Program-made: the position numbers and the translations under genes
Assembly: GCF_964063325.1 (NCBI RefSeq)
Contig: NZ_OZ061315.1
Location: 930,001-994,000 of the forward strand
Length of the DNA: 64,000 bases
Direction: 5' to 3'
From: Hafnia alvei
GTDB lineage: Bacteria > Pseudomonadota > Gammaproteobacteria > Enterobacterales > Enterobacteriaceae
Notes under the pieces: generated by a model
The model's input: the letters and a program-made list of their open reading frames with translations, nothing else
What the model was told of the DNA's origin: nothing
The model's database searches: none
Part shown: positions 35,242 to 44,614 of the stretch, piece by piece
How positions within the stretch are numbered: position 1 is the first letter of the stretch
Layout of the letters: the number at the start of each line of letters is the position of its first letter

Positions 35242-36045
35242 TTAGCGCTTCAACGCTTCGCTCAGTTCGTCACGGACATTGGCCAGAATCGCTTTCACCA
35301 CGCGAGGGTTACCCGCGATGATGTTGCCGGAGCTCAGGTAGTTGTGACCGCCAACAAAGTCGGTAACCAGACCGCCTGCTTCACGAACCAGCAATTCGCC
35401 ACCGGCAAAATCCCAAGGCTTCAGGCCGATCTCAAAGAAACCGTCAACGCGACCTGCGGCAACATAGGCCAGATCAAGCGCTGCAGAGCCGGTGCGACGG
35501 AAGTCTGCACACTGAGTAAACAGTTTACCAAGGATAGCAATATAAGCAGGTGCGTGCTGTTTGACTTTGAACGGGAACCCGGTCGCCAGAATGGTGCCGT
35601 CTAAATCTTTAGCGGTGGTGCCGCGCAGACGATAGCCATTCAGCTGTGTACCCTGACCGCGGGTTGCAGTGAACAGTTCGTTACGCATTGGATCATAGAC
35701 CACAGCAACTTCTGTACGGCCTTTGATGCGTACAGCGATAGATACCGCGAAGTGTGGAAGACGTTTGATGAAGTTTGCAGTGCCATCCAGTGGATCAACT
35801 ACCCATTGAATGTCGTGATCTTCACCGACCAGTTCACCGCGCTCTTCGCTGATAATCGTGTGCTTAGGGTAAGACTTACGGATAGTCTCAATGATCAGGT
35901 GTTCAGCGTCACGGTCAACGTTGGTCACGAAATCGTTGCTGCCTTTCTGTGTAGTTTCAACAGCGTCAGGAGTTTCGTAATTTTTGGCAATCAGGTTACC
36001 AGCCTTACGCGCAGCGCGTATGGCGATATTCAGCATCGGATGCAT
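35242..36045 (-). CDS. suhB: SuhB, inositol monophosphatase-family protein and rRNA antitermination factor
   Basis: A 267-residue protein, same length as E. coli SuhB. Metal-site motifs are intact: ISEERGE (Glu), DPLDGTANF and the C-terminal WDFAGGELLVREAGG. The family dephosphorylates inositol monophosphate. In E. coli SuhB is better known as a Nus-complex partner that supports rRNA transcription and folding. It is divergent from trmJ with about 250 bp between starts; that gap (36046-36297) holds no further gene. Confidence 0.97.
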   Translation of the reverse strand: MHPMLNIAIRAARKAGNLIAKNYETPDAVETTQKGSNDFVTNVDRDAEHLIIETIRKSYPKHTIISEERGELVGEDHDIQWVVDPLDGTANFIKRLPHFAVSIAVRIKGRTEVAVVYDPMRNELFTATRGQGTQLNGYRLRGTTAKDLDGTILATGFPFKVKQHAPAYIAILGKLFTQCADFRRTGSAALDLAYVAAGRVDGFFEIGLKPWDFAGGELLVREAGGLVTDFVGGHNYLSSGNIIAGNPRVVKAILANVRDELSEALKR

Positions 36046-36297
36046 GGGTATCTTCCACGGGATGTTAAAGAACAGGAAACGGCGCGCAGTATAGCAGGCT
36101 GCGAATTAAACAGCCACGTCTGATTTCAATTCGTTTCTTCTTTATAATTTGGCAGAACTATCGCGATGGGGCGTTTTGCTAGGCCAACGAAAAGCCAATA
36201 ATGAGAATTCTATCAGAAACGGATTAAATCAATAGAAACGATCAATAGACGCTTTATGTTAAGATATCGCGATTATCCAAACCAAATCAGAGTTAGC

Positions 36298-37029
36298 ATG
36301 CTGGACAACATTCGTATTGTGCTGGTGGAGACTTCCCATACCGGAAACATGGGATCGACTGCACGAGCTATGAAAACCATGGGGTTAACCAACCTCTACC
36401 TCGTCAATCCATTGGTAAAGCCAGATTCTCAGGCTATCGCCTTATCTGCGGGTGCCAGCGATGTGATTGGTAATGCCACTATCGTGGACACTTTTGATGA
36501 AGCTATTGCCGGTTGTAGCCTGGTTGTCGGAACGAGCGCCCGTTCGCGTTCACTGCCGTGGCCAATGCTAGAACCACGTGAATGTGGCCAGCGCAGCGCG
36601 ATGGAATCTGAACATGCGCCAGTGGCGATTGTGTTTGGCCGTGAGCGCGTGGGCTTGACCAATGATGAGCTGCAAAAGTGTCATTATCATGTCGCCATCC
36701 CTGCTAACCCAGAGTACAGCTCTCTGAATTTAGCCATGGCGGTACAGATTATTGCGTACGAAATTCGCGTTGCGCATCTTGATCGTATTGCCGCTCACCA
36801 GCCGGTAGCAGAAGAAGAGCCGTATCCGTTGGTAGACGATCTCGAACGCTTCTATGCTCATCTGGAAGAAACGCTGCATGCGACAGGTTTTATTCGCCCA
36901 ACGCATCCAGGAAATATCATGAGCCGCCTGCGTCGATTGTTTACGCGTGCGCGCCCTGAAGCGCAAGAATTGAACATTTTGCGCGGTATTTTGGCTTCAA
37001 TTGAGAAGCAAGAGCACGGAAAGCACTAA
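36298..37029 (+). CDS. trmJ: TrmJ, tRNA (Cm32/Um32) methyltransferase
   Basis: A 243-residue SPOUT-class methyltransferase (E. coli: 246) that 2'-O-methylates nucleotide 32 in the anticodon loop of several tRNAs. The knot region is visible in VVGTSARSR, VFGRERVGLTNEE-like (here ERVGLTNDELQ) and PANPEYSSLNLAMAVQ. The frame opens upstream at 36256, but the ATG at 36298 reproduces the conserved N-terminus ML-NIRIVLVETSHTGN and is preferred. It precedes iscR by 232 bp. Confidence 0.96.
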   Translation: MLDNIRIVLVETSHTGNMGSTARAMKTMGLTNLYLVNPLVKPDSQAIALSAGASDVIGNATIVDTFDEAIAGCSLVVGTSARSRSLPWPMLEPRECGQRSAMESEHAPVAIVFGRERVGLTNDELQKCHYHVAIPANPEYSSLNLAMAVQIIAYEIRVAHLDRIAAHQPVAEEEPYPLVDDLERFYAHLEETLHATGFIRPTHPGNIMSRLRRLFTRARPEAQELNILRGILASIEKQEHGKH

Positions 37030-37146
37030 TTCATGACTGCTTTCATCGGAATATCATAGTAAAATACACAGGTATTCCGATGAGTAAGATGCTGATAGTA
37101 AACAGGGATTGTTGTTCCAGTGGTAACGTTTTTTTAACAAGATGTA

Positions 37147-37171
37147 ATAGTTGAGTGAATTACTAGGTTAA
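37147..37171 (+). promoter_or_regulatory. IscR type 1 binding site, upstream copy
   Basis: ATAGTTGAGTGAATTACTAG and the following bases fit the type 1 IscR palindrome. It abuts the second site, a tandem arrangement also found at the E. coli iscR promoter. Confidence 0.75.
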
Positions 37172-37196
37172 ATAGTTGACTGTTTTACTCAGGAAT
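37172..37196 (+). promoter_or_regulatory. IscR type 1 binding site overlapping the isc promoter
   Basis: ATAGTTGACTGTTTTACTCA and the next five bases match the E. coli site closely. It contains a TTGACT -35 hexamer (37176-37181), so IscR carrying a 2Fe-2S cluster would block RNA polymerase here and autorepress the operon. Confidence 0.85.
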
Positions 37197-37261
37197 GAGA
37201 AAATTAACGCGTTCGATAAGTAAGCGTGTTTCATCTTTTTTCTTAAAGGTTACTATTTGCC

Positions 37262-37759
37262 ATGAGACTGACATCCAAAGGCCGTTACGCTGTTACAGCC
37301 ATGCTTGATGTGGCATTGCACTCCCAGGAAGGGCCAGTTCCACTGGCAGATATTTCCGAACGTCAGGGCATCTCGCTCTCTTATTTGGAACAATTATTTT
37401 CACGCCTGCGCAAAAATGGATTAGTTTCCAGCGTGCGTGGGCCAGGCGGTGGTTATTTGCTGGGTAAAGACGCAGCCGAAATCGCCGTAGGTACCGTGAT
37501 CACTGCCGTTGATGAATCTGTTGATGCAACGCGCTGTCAGGGTAAAGAAGGTTGTCAGGGTGGAACCCGTTGTCTGACGCACACGCTATGGCGTGACCTG
37601 AGTGAGCGTATCAGCGGTTTTCTGAATAACATCACTCTGGCTGAATTGGTGAATAACCAAGAAGTGCTGGATGTTGCCGATCGCCAGAATTCCGATACGC
37701 GTCGTGGTGCCAATACTAACGGTCGTCAGGACACGATTAACGTGAATCTGCGCGCATAA
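37262..37759 (+). CDS. iscR: IscR, iron-sulfur cluster-sensing regulator
   Basis: A 165-residue Rrf2-family regulator (E. coli: 162). The winged helix-turn-helix spans about 25-60 (ISLSYLEQLFSRLRKNGLVSSVRG). The 2Fe-2S ligands Cys92, Cys98, Cys104 and His107 are all in place. Holo-IscR represses the isc operon through the two type 1 sites just upstream, and apo-IscR controls other promoters. First gene of the isc operon, 71 bp before iscS. Confidence 0.98.
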   Translation: MRLTSKGRYAVTAMLDVALHSQEGPVPLADISERQGISLSYLEQLFSRLRKNGLVSSVRGPGGGYLLGKDAAEIAVGTVITAVDESVDATRCQGKEGCQGGTRCLTHTLWRDLSERISGFLNNITLAELVNNQEVLDVADRQNSDTRRGANTNGRQDTINVNLRA

Positions 37760-37830
37760 GCAGCTGCGACGACGAGCCATAACACTTTCTTTAAATGTAC
37801 TAATTTGGAAGTGATGTACGGAGCAAGAGA

Positions 37831-39045
37831 ATGAAATTACCGATTTATCTAGACTATTCAGCCACTACGCCAGCCGATCCGCGCGTAGCTGAAAAGATGA
37901 TGCAGTTTTTAACCTTGGACGGTACTTTCGGTAACCCGGCTTCGCGTTCCCACCGTTTCGGGTGGCAGGCGGAAGAAGCGGTCGATATCGCACGTAACAA
38001 CATTGCTGAACTGGTCGGTGCCGATCCGCGTGAGATCGTCTTTACCTCCGGTGCAACCGAATCTGACAACCTGGCGATTAAAGGCGCTGCCAATTTCTAT
38101 CAGAAAAAAGGCAAGCACATCATCACCAGCAAAACCGAACACAAAGCTGTGCTGGACACTTGCCGTCAGTTAGAACGTGAAGGCTTTGAAGTGACCTATC
38201 TGGCACCGCAGCGCAACGGCATTATCGATCTTAAAGAGCTGGAAGCAGCCATGCGTGAAGACACCATCGTGGTTTCTATCATGCACGTAAACAATGAAAT
38301 CGGCGTGATTCAGGACATCGAAGCTATCGGTGAACTGTGCCGCAGCCGTGGCATCATCTTCCACGTTGATGCGACGCAAAGCGTTGGCAAACTGCCGATC
38401 GATTTGAGCAAATTGAAAGTCGATTTGATGTCCTTCTCCGCCCACAAAATTTATGGTCCGAAAGGGATTGGTGCGCTGTACGTTCGCCGTAAACCGCGCA
38501 TTCGTATTGAAGCACAGATGCACGGCGGTGGTCATGAACGTGGTATGCGTTCAGGTACGTTGCCTGTTCATCAGATCGTCGGTATGGGTGAAGCTTACCG
38601 TATCGCTAAAGAAGAAATGGCTACCGAAGTTCCACGTCTGCGCGCGCTGCGTGACCGCTTGTGGGATGGCCTGAAAGATCTTGAAGAAGTGTACCTGAAC
38701 GGCTCTTTAGAGCACGGTGCACCGAATATCCTGAACGTAAGCTTTAATTACGTCGAAGGCGAATCGCTGATTATGGCTCTGAAAGATCTGGCCGTGTCTT
38801 CTGGTTCTGCCTGTACTTCTGCGAGTTTGGAGCCGTCATACGTGCTGCGTGCTTTGGGAATGAACGATGAGTTAGCACACAGCTCAATTCGTTTCTCATT
38901 GGGTCGCTTTACCACGGAAGAAGAGATCGACTACGCCATCGCTCTGGTTCGTAAGTCTATTGGTCGTCTGCGTGACCTGTCTCCGCTGTGGGATATGTTC
39001 AAGCAGGGCGTAGACATCAGCACCATCGAGTGGGCTGCTCATTAA
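37831..39045 (+). CDS. iscS: IscS, cysteine desulfurase
   Basis: A 404-residue PLP enzyme (same length as E. coli) that takes sulfur from cysteine as a persulfide and hands it to IscU and to tRNA-modifying and thiamin pathways. The PLP lysine is in SFSAHKIYGPKG. The persulfide-forming cysteine is in SGSACTSASLEPS on the mobile loop. Preceded by GGAGCAAGAG and followed by iscU after 30 bp. Confidence 0.98.
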   Translation: MKLPIYLDYSATTPADPRVAEKMMQFLTLDGTFGNPASRSHRFGWQAEEAVDIARNNIAELVGADPREIVFTSGATESDNLAIKGAANFYQKKGKHIITSKTEHKAVLDTCRQLEREGFEVTYLAPQRNGIIDLKELEAAMREDTIVVSIMHVNNEIGVIQDIEAIGELCRSRGIIFHVDATQSVGKLPIDLSKLKVDLMSFSAHKIYGPKGIGALYVRRKPRIRIEAQMHGGGHERGMRSGTLPVHQIVGMGEAYRIAKEEMATEVPRLRALRDRLWDGLKDLEEVYLNGSLEHGAPNILNVSFNYVEGESLIMALKDLAVSSGSACTSASLEPSYVLRALGMNDELAHSSIRFSLGRFTTEEEIDYAIALVRKSIGRLRDLSPLWDMFKQGVDISTIEWAAH

Positions 39046-39075
39046 TCTCAGGATTCAAATTTAAGGAGTAACGTT

Positions 39076-39462
39076 ATGGCTTACAGCGACAAAGTTATTG
39101 ATCATTATGAAAACCCGCGCAACGTCGGTTCCTTCGACAACGAAGATCCGAGCATTGGTAGCGGCATGGTCGGCGCACCAGCGTGTGGCGACGTGATGAA
39201 GTTGCAGATTAAAGTCAACAATGAGGGTATCATTGAAGACGCCCGCTTTAAGACTTATGGCTGTGGTTCAGCAATCGCATCAAGTTCACTGGTTACCGAA
39301 TGGGTAAAAGGCAAATCTTTGGATCAGGCTCAGGCTATCAAAAACACTGATATCGCTGAAGAACTGGCTCTGCCTCCGGTGAAGATTCACTGTTCGATTC
39401 TGGCTGAAGATGCCATTAAAGCGGCGATTGCTGATTATAAAACTAAGCATTCCGCTAAGTAA
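39076..39462 (+). CDS. iscU: IscU, iron-sulfur cluster scaffold
   Basis: A 128-residue scaffold (same length as E. coli) on which clusters are assembled. Cys37, Cys63 and Cys106 and the HscA-recognition motif LPPVK (99-103) are intact. AAGGAGTAACG gives a strong ribosome-binding site. It accepts sulfur from IscS and its cluster is released by HscA/HscB, all encoded here. Confidence 0.98.
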   Translation: MAYSDKVIDHYENPRNVGSFDNEDPSIGSGMVGAPACGDVMKLQIKVNNEGIIEDARFKTYGCGSAIASSSLVTEWVKGKSLDQAQAIKNTDIAEELALPPVKIHCSILAEDAIKAAIADYKTKHSAK

Positions 39463-39562
39463 TCTGTAGACGTTTTTCAGTGGGTTTCAGGACTGGCGAT
39501 TTAAGATTGAATCGCCAGTAGCCGTTATCAGAGAAACGCTTAATAAGAATTGAGGTTGTTGT

Positions 39563-39886
39563 ATGTCTATTAGCATGAGCGACGCTGCCGCACAGCGCGT
39601 ACAGACATTTTTGGCTAACCGCGGTAAAGGGTATGGCTTACGTCTGGGAGTGAGAACTTCTGGCTGTTCGGGAATGGCGTATGTACTGGAATTTGTTGAT
39701 GCACCTAACGAAGATGATGTGGTGTTTGAAGACAAAGGCGTAAGAGTGATCGTTGATGGTAAAAGCTTGGCGTATCTTGATGGTACTCAGCTGGACTTCG
39801 TGAAAGAAGGCCTGAACGAAGGCTTCAAATTCAACAACCCAAATATGACTAGCGAGTGCGGCTGCGGCGAAAGCTTTAACGTCTGA
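39563..39886 (+). CDS. iscA: IscA, A-type iron-sulfur carrier
   Basis: A 107-residue A-type carrier (same length as E. coli) that receives clusters and passes them to targets, especially 4Fe-4S proteins. Cys35 and the C-terminal Cys99-Gly-Cys101 are present. It follows iscU by 100 bp and is separated from hscB by a 115-bp ERIC element. Confidence 0.98.
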   Translation: MSISMSDAAAQRVQTFLANRGKGYGLRLGVRTSGCSGMAYVLEFVDAPNEDDVVFEDKGVRVIVDGKSLAYLDGTQLDFVKEGLNEGFKFNNPNMTSECGCGESFNV

Positions 39887-39919
39887 TTGGCCGGACTACT
39901 GACGTATCGCAACGTTTTG

Positions 39920-40034
39920 TATACCCGTCATACTTCGAGCCGCATGTGCGTTGGCTACGTTTGTTGACCCTAGCCATATTTCTAGGGACCCACAAACTTG
40001 CCGCCTTCCTGTAACTCGAATTATTTAGGGTATA
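39920..40034. repeat. ERIC element between iscA and hscB
   Basis: Begins TATACCCGTCATACTTCGAG with GTGCGTTGGCTACG, the reverse orientation of the ERIC core, and ends TAACTCGAATTATTTAGGG then TATA. It is about 115 bp. The middle, with a CCCTAG...CTAGGG hairpin, differs from the usual 127-bp form. In the isc transcript it would fold into a long hairpin that could separate iscRSUA from hscBA-fdx expression. Confidence 0.85.
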
Positions 40035-40082
40035 TGAGGTATTCTGGGATACCTCATCCACAGACCAACATCAGAGCACGGC

Positions 40083-40601
40083 ATGGATTACTTCACATTA
40101 TTCGGGCTGCCGGTTCGCTACCCAGTGGACGGCAGCCTTCTTGCTTCACGCTATCAGGAATTGCAGCGCCAATTCCATCCCGATCGCTATGCGTCTAAAC
40201 CGGAACGCGAGCGTATGCAGGCTATTCAACAAGCTGCCACCATCAATGATGCCTACCAAACGTTAAAACACCCTCTTAAACGCGCAGAGTATATGCTGCT
40301 ATTACAAGGGTTTGACTTAGGCAATGAACAGCACACCATGCGCGATACGTCGTTCCTGATGGAACAACTTGAACTGCGTGAAGAGCTGGATGGTATTGCG
40401 CGGCATGCCGATCCTGAAGAGGCGCTCATGGCCTTTTCTGCGCGGATCGCTAAAATGACCAAAACGCGCAGTGCGCAAATGCTTTCCGAGCTGGATCAAC
40501 AGCAGTGGGAATCAGCCGCAGACACCGTGCGTAAGCTACGTTTTCTCGACAAGCTACAGCAGCAAGTGGAACAACTCGAAGAAAAACTGCTGGGCCTATA
40601 A
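40083..40601 (+). CDS. hscB: HscB, J-domain co-chaperone
   Basis: A 172-residue co-chaperone (E. coli: 171). The J domain covers about 1-75 with the HPD motif at 32-34. The C-terminal three-helix bundle binds IscU. It brings IscU to HscA and stimulates its ATPase. The ERIC element ends 48 bp before the start. Confidence 0.97.
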   Translation: MDYFTLFGLPVRYPVDGSLLASRYQELQRQFHPDRYASKPERERMQAIQQAATINDAYQTLKHPLKRAEYMLLLQGFDLGNEQHTMRDTSFLMEQLELREELDGIARHADPEEALMAFSARIAKMTKTRSAQMLSELDQQQWESAADTVRKLRFLDKLQQQVEQLEEKLLGL

Positions 40602-40681
40602 CCGATTTTTGATTGCGTTGATTCAATGGATGTTTTCAAACAGAAATTGTTCTGACAAATCTTGTTTAACGGAAGCTCAAG

Positions 40682-42532
40682 ATGGCTTTATTGCAAATTA
40701 GTGAGCCGGGGCTGAGTGCTGCTCCGCATCAACGCCGTTTAGCGGCGGGTATCGATTTAGGTACGACCAATTCATTGGTGGCGACCGTGCGCAGCGGCCA
40801 AGCAGAAACTCTGGCCGATGCGCAGGACCGTCATTTGCTGCCTTCTGTCGTTCATTATCTGAAAGATGACATTGTAGTTGGCTACGATGCTCGCCAACAG
40901 GCAGCGCAAGATCCGGTTAATACCATCAGCTCCGCTAAGCGTCTCATGGGACGCTCTTTGGCTGATGTTCAGGCGCGTTATCCGCATATGCCGTATCAGT
41001 TTGAGGCGAGCGAAAATGGTTTGCCGATGATGATCACGGAAGGGGGCTCGGTTAACCCTATTCAGGTGTCTGCCGAGATCTTAAAAGCGTTGGCTGAACG
41101 CGCCAAAGTGACCTTAGAAGGTGAGCTGGATGGCGTGGTCATTACCGTTCCTGCCTATTTTGATGACGCACAGCGTCAGGGAACCAAAGATGCTGCGCGT
41201 TTAGCCGGTCTGCACGTGTTGCGTTTGCTCAATGAGCCCACGGCGGCAGCGATTGCTTATGGTCTAGACTCCGGCCAAGAAGGCGTTATTGCGGTCTATG
41301 ATTTGGGCGGCGGCACCTTCGATATTTCTATCTTGCGCCTAAGCCGTGGCGTATTTGAAGTGCTGGCAACCGGCGGCGATTCCGCGCTGGGTGGCGATGA
41401 TTTCGATCACCTATTAGCCGATTTCCTGCGTGAACAATCTGGCTATGCCGATCGCAGCGATGCGCGTATTCAGCGCCAGTTCCTTGACGTGGCGGTTGAG
41501 GCCAAGATCGCACTCAGCGATGCTGAAAAAGTCGACGTTGAAGTTGCGGGTTGGAAAGGCAGCGTGACTCGTGAACAGTTTGATGAACTGATTGGCACGT
41601 TGGTAAAACGTACTTTGCTGTCATGCCGCCGTGCGCTGAAAGATGCAGGCGTGACCGCTGATGAAGTGATTGAAGTGGTTATGGTTGGCGGTTCAACGCG
41701 CGTTCCGTTGGTTCGTGAGCTGGTCGGGGAGTTTTTTGGCCGTATGCCGTTGACCTCTATCGACCCTGACCGCGTGGTGGCGATTGGCGCAGCTATTCAG
41801 GCCGACATTCTGGTGGGTAATAAGCCCGATTCAGAAATGCTGCTGCTAGATGTTATTCCACTATCGCTTGGTTTAGAAACCATGGGTGGTTTGGTTGAGA
41901 AGGTGATCCCGCGTAATACCACTATTCCAGTGGCACGCGCGCAAGAATTTACCACCTTCAAAGATGGCCAAAATGCCATGATGATCCACGTGGTACAGGG
42001 CGAGCGCGAGCTGGTACAAGACAACCGCTCTCTGGCGCGTTTCACACTGCGTGGTATTCCGGCAATGCCTGCGGGTGGCGCACATATCCGTGTGACATTC
42101 CAAGTTGACGCCGATGGTCTGCTGAGCGTTACCGCGATGGAGAAATCCACCGGCGTTCAGTCGTCGATTCAGGTCAAGCCTTCATATGGTTTGAGCGATG
42201 ACGAAATCATCACCATGATTAAAGACTCCATGGCTAATGCCAGTGGAGATATCAGCGCGCGTATGCTGGCAGAACAAAAAGTTGAAGCCGCACGCGTGCT
42301 TGAGAGTCTGACCGGTGCCTTGGCAGAGGATTCTGCGCTGTTAAGTGAGTCAGAGCTGAGCAACATTAAACAGGCTGTAACTGCATTAGAGCAGGCCGCT
42401 GCGGGTGATGTTGCCGGAGATATTGAAGCTGCGATTAAAGTGCTTGATGCACAAACGCAAGAATTTGCTGCGCGCCGGATGGATGCATCTGTTCGCCGAG
42501 CGCTGGCTGGTCATTCTGTGGATGAGGTTTAA
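40682..42532 (+). CDS. hscA: HscA, Hsp70-family chaperone for iron-sulfur transfer
   Basis: A 616-residue Hsp70 (same length as E. coli). The nucleotide-binding domain shows GIDLGTTNSLVA, VYDLGGGTFDIS and VGGSTRVPLV. The substrate domain, which binds the LPPVK motif of IscU, follows from about residue 385. AACGGAAGCTCAAG precedes the ATG. Its stop lies two bases before fdx. Confidence 0.98.
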   Translation: MALLQISEPGLSAAPHQRRLAAGIDLGTTNSLVATVRSGQAETLADAQDRHLLPSVVHYLKDDIVVGYDARQQAAQDPVNTISSAKRLMGRSLADVQARYPHMPYQFEASENGLPMMITEGGSVNPIQVSAEILKALAERAKVTLEGELDGVVITVPAYFDDAQRQGTKDAARLAGLHVLRLLNEPTAAAIAYGLDSGQEGVIAVYDLGGGTFDISILRLSRGVFEVLATGGDSALGGDDFDHLLADFLREQSGYADRSDARIQRQFLDVAVEAKIALSDAEKVDVEVAGWKGSVTREQFDELIGTLVKRTLLSCRRALKDAGVTADEVIEVVMVGGSTRVPLVRELVGEFFGRMPLTSIDPDRVVAIGAAIQADILVGNKPDSEMLLLDVIPLSLGLETMGGLVEKVIPRNTTIPVARAQEFTTFKDGQNAMMIHVVQGERELVQDNRSLARFTLRGIPAMPAGGAHIRVTFQVDADGLLSVTAMEKSTGVQSSIQVKPSYGLSDDEIITMIKDSMANASGDISARMLAEQKVEAARVLESLTGALAEDSALLSESELSNIKQAVTALEQAAAGDVAGDIEAAIKVLDAQTQEFAARRMDASVRRALAGHSVDEV

Positions 42533-42534
42533 AA

Positions 42535-42870
42535 ATGCCAAAAATCGTATTTCTTCCTAATCAGGAACACTGCCCTGAAGGCGCAGTTCTTGAAGCTCAG
42601 GAAGGCGAAACGATTCTCGACGTTGCTCTACGTAACGGAATCGAAATTGAACATGCCTGCGAAAAGTCTTGCGCATGTACAACCTGCCACTGCATCGTCC
42701 GCGAAGGTTTTGACTCGCTGGATGAAAGCAGTGAGCTGGAAGACGACATGCTAGATAAAGCTTGGGGTTTAGAGCCGGAAAGCCGTCTGAGCTGCCAGGC
42801 AAAAGTGGCCGATCAGGATCTGGTTGTTGAGATCCCACGTTATACCGTTAACCACGCTCGCGAGCATTAA
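42535..42870 (+). CDS. fdx: Fdx, 2Fe-2S ferredoxin of the isc system
   Basis: A 111-residue adrenodoxin-type ferredoxin (same length as E. coli) that supplies electrons for cluster assembly. Ligands are Cys42, Cys48, Cys51 and Cys87. It starts two bases after hscA, so translation is likely coupled. Confidence 0.98.
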   Translation: MPKIVFLPNQEHCPEGAVLEAQEGETILDVALRNGIEIEHACEKSCACTTCHCIVREGFDSLDESSELEDDMLDKAWGLEPESRLSCQAKVADQDLVVEIPRYTVNHAREH

Positions 42871-42903
42871 AAATAAGCGGTTACGCTTGTTTGGGAGAAT
42901 ATT

Positions 42904-43104
42904 ATGGGTCTGAAGTGGCAAGACAGCCGCGAGATTGGCGAAGCGCTGTATGATGCGTTTCCGGATATCGATCCTAAAACCGTTCGCTTCACCGATATGC
43001 ACCAATGGATTTGCGATTTAGAAGATTTCGACGATGACCCTACAAAATCGAACGAAAAAATTCTGGAAGCTATCCTGCTAGTCTGGTTAGATGAAGCAGA
43101 GTAA
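42904..43104 (+). CDS. iscX: IscX, small acidic isc accessory protein
   Basis: A 66-residue acidic protein (same length as E. coli IscX) that binds IscS and iron and tunes the rate of cluster assembly. The conserved start MGLKWQDSREIGEALYD and the core MHQWICDLEDF are intact. GGGAGAAT precedes the ATG. It is the last gene of the isc operon. Confidence 0.97.
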   Translation: MGLKWQDSREIGEALYDAFPDIDPKTVRFTDMHQWICDLEDFDDDPTKSNEKILEAILLVWLDEAE

Positions 43105-43110
43105 AAAGTT

Positions 43111-43140
43111 AAAGGGCTACCTGTGAAGGTGGCCCTTTTA
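43111..43140 (+). terminator. Terminator of the isc operon
   Basis: AAAGGGCTACCT / AGGTGGCCCTTT forms a 12-position stem with a GTGA loop (one mismatched pair), six bases after the iscX stop. The T tail is short. Confidence 0.75.
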
Positions 43141-43300
43141 CTACAATCCAAATTACTCCAATCCAGATATTGATAGAACACGCTAATCGCAAATCAATTT
43201 CACTGAAAAACTAACGATTAATAATGATACCCGCGCTTATTCGAGCTGCCATACAACGACGTGTCGCTGCAAATACGCTGGGTATATCAGGAGAAGATTT

Positions 43301-44599
43301 ATGTCGACCGAATTTATGCCCGTAAGCCTATCCCATCAGCCAGCCGATGCGCGCTGGGGCGAAAAAGCATTGCTGAGTTCCGGTAGCGAAGGGATGGTTA
43401 TTCATTTGAACGGTAATGGCGAGCTTGTTGCTGTACAGCGCGCTGCGCGCAAGCTTGACGGACAGGGCATCAAACAGGTTCATCTTGCCGGTGAAGGTTG
43501 GGACTTGGAAAAATGCTGGGCTTTTTGGCAGGGTTATCGTGGGCCAAAAGGATCGCGTCAAGTGCAGTGGCCCGATCTGAGCGAATCCGATCGCGCTGAA
43601 TTAGATCGTCGTTTGAAGATCGTCGACTGGGTGCGTGACACGATCAATGCGCCAGCCGAAGAGGTGGGGCCATCTCAGCTGGCACAGCGCGCGGTTGATC
43701 TGATGTGTAGCGTTGCCTGTGACAATGTCAGCTACCGCATCACCAAAGGTGAAGATCTGCGCGAGCAAGGGTATATGGGGTTGCACACTGTTGGTCGCGG
43801 CTCGGAGCGTTCTCCTGTGCTGTTAGCTCTGGATTACAACCCAACTGGAAACCCTGATGCGCCTGTTCTGGCCTGCTTGGTGGGTAAAGGCATCACCTTT
43901 GACTCCGGCGGTTACAGCATGAAGCAAAGCGCCTTCATGGATTCCATGAAATCAGACATGGGTGGCGCAGCTACGGTCACCGGAGCGCTGGCGCTGGCGG
44001 TTTCTCGTGGTTTGAACCAGCGTGTAAAACTTTATCTTTGCTGCGCGGATAATCTAGTCAGTGGCAATGCGTTCAAATTGGGCGACATTATTACCTATCG
44101 CAACGGTAAAACCGTTGAGATTATGAATACCGATGCGGAAGGGCGTTTGGTCTTGGCTGATGGCCTGATTGATGCTTCTGAGCAGAATGCGGCGATGATC
44201 ATTGACTGTGCAACCTTGACCGGCGCGGCTAAAACGGCGCTAGGCAACGATTACCATGCCCTGTTTAGCTTTGATGACGCCTTGGCAGCCGACATGCTGC
44301 AAAGCGCTGAGCAAGAGAATGAAGCTTTCTGGCGCTTGCCGCTGGCAGAATTCCACCGCAGCCAGTTGCCATCTAACTTTGCCGAGCTCAATAACATTGC
44401 CGGTGCGGCATACGGCGCCGGCGCAAGTACCGCAGCGGCGTTCCTGTCTTATTTCGTTAAAGAATACCGTCAAGGCTGGCTGCATATTGACTGCTCTGCA
44501 ACCTACCGCAAAAGCGCCGTCGATCAGTGGGCTGCGGGCGCTACAGGTTTAGGCGTGCGCGCGCTGGCTAATTTACTGCTGGAAAAAGCGAAAGCGTAA
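43301..44599 (+). CDS. pepB: Peptidase B, M17-family leucyl aminopeptidase
   Basis: A 432-residue cytosolic metallo-aminopeptidase (E. coli PepB: 427) that trims N-terminal residues from peptides. The two-metal active site motifs are VGKGITFDSGGYSMK, KSDMGGAATV and the signature NTDAEGRLVLADG. CAGGAGAAG lies before the ATG. It follows the isc operon after about 160 bp, as in E. coli, and is followed by a repeat element and sseB. Confidence 0.96.
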   Translation: MSTEFMPVSLSHQPADARWGEKALLSSGSEGMVIHLNGNGELVAVQRAARKLDGQGIKQVHLAGEGWDLEKCWAFWQGYRGPKGSRQVQWPDLSESDRAELDRRLKIVDWVRDTINAPAEEVGPSQLAQRAVDLMCSVACDNVSYRITKGEDLREQGYMGLHTVGRGSERSPVLLALDYNPTGNPDAPVLACLVGKGITFDSGGYSMKQSAFMDSMKSDMGGAATVTGALALAVSRGLNQRVKLYLCCADNLVSGNAFKLGDIITYRNGKTVEIMNTDAEGRLVLADGLIDASEQNAAMIIDCATLTGAAKTALGNDYHALFSFDDALAADMLQSAEQENEAFWRLPLAEFHRSQLPSNFAELNNIAGAAYGAGASTAAAFLSYFVKEYRQGWLHIDCSATYRKSAVDQWAAGATGLGVRALANLLLEKAKA

Positions 44600-44614
44600 T
44601 TACGGACTACTGAT

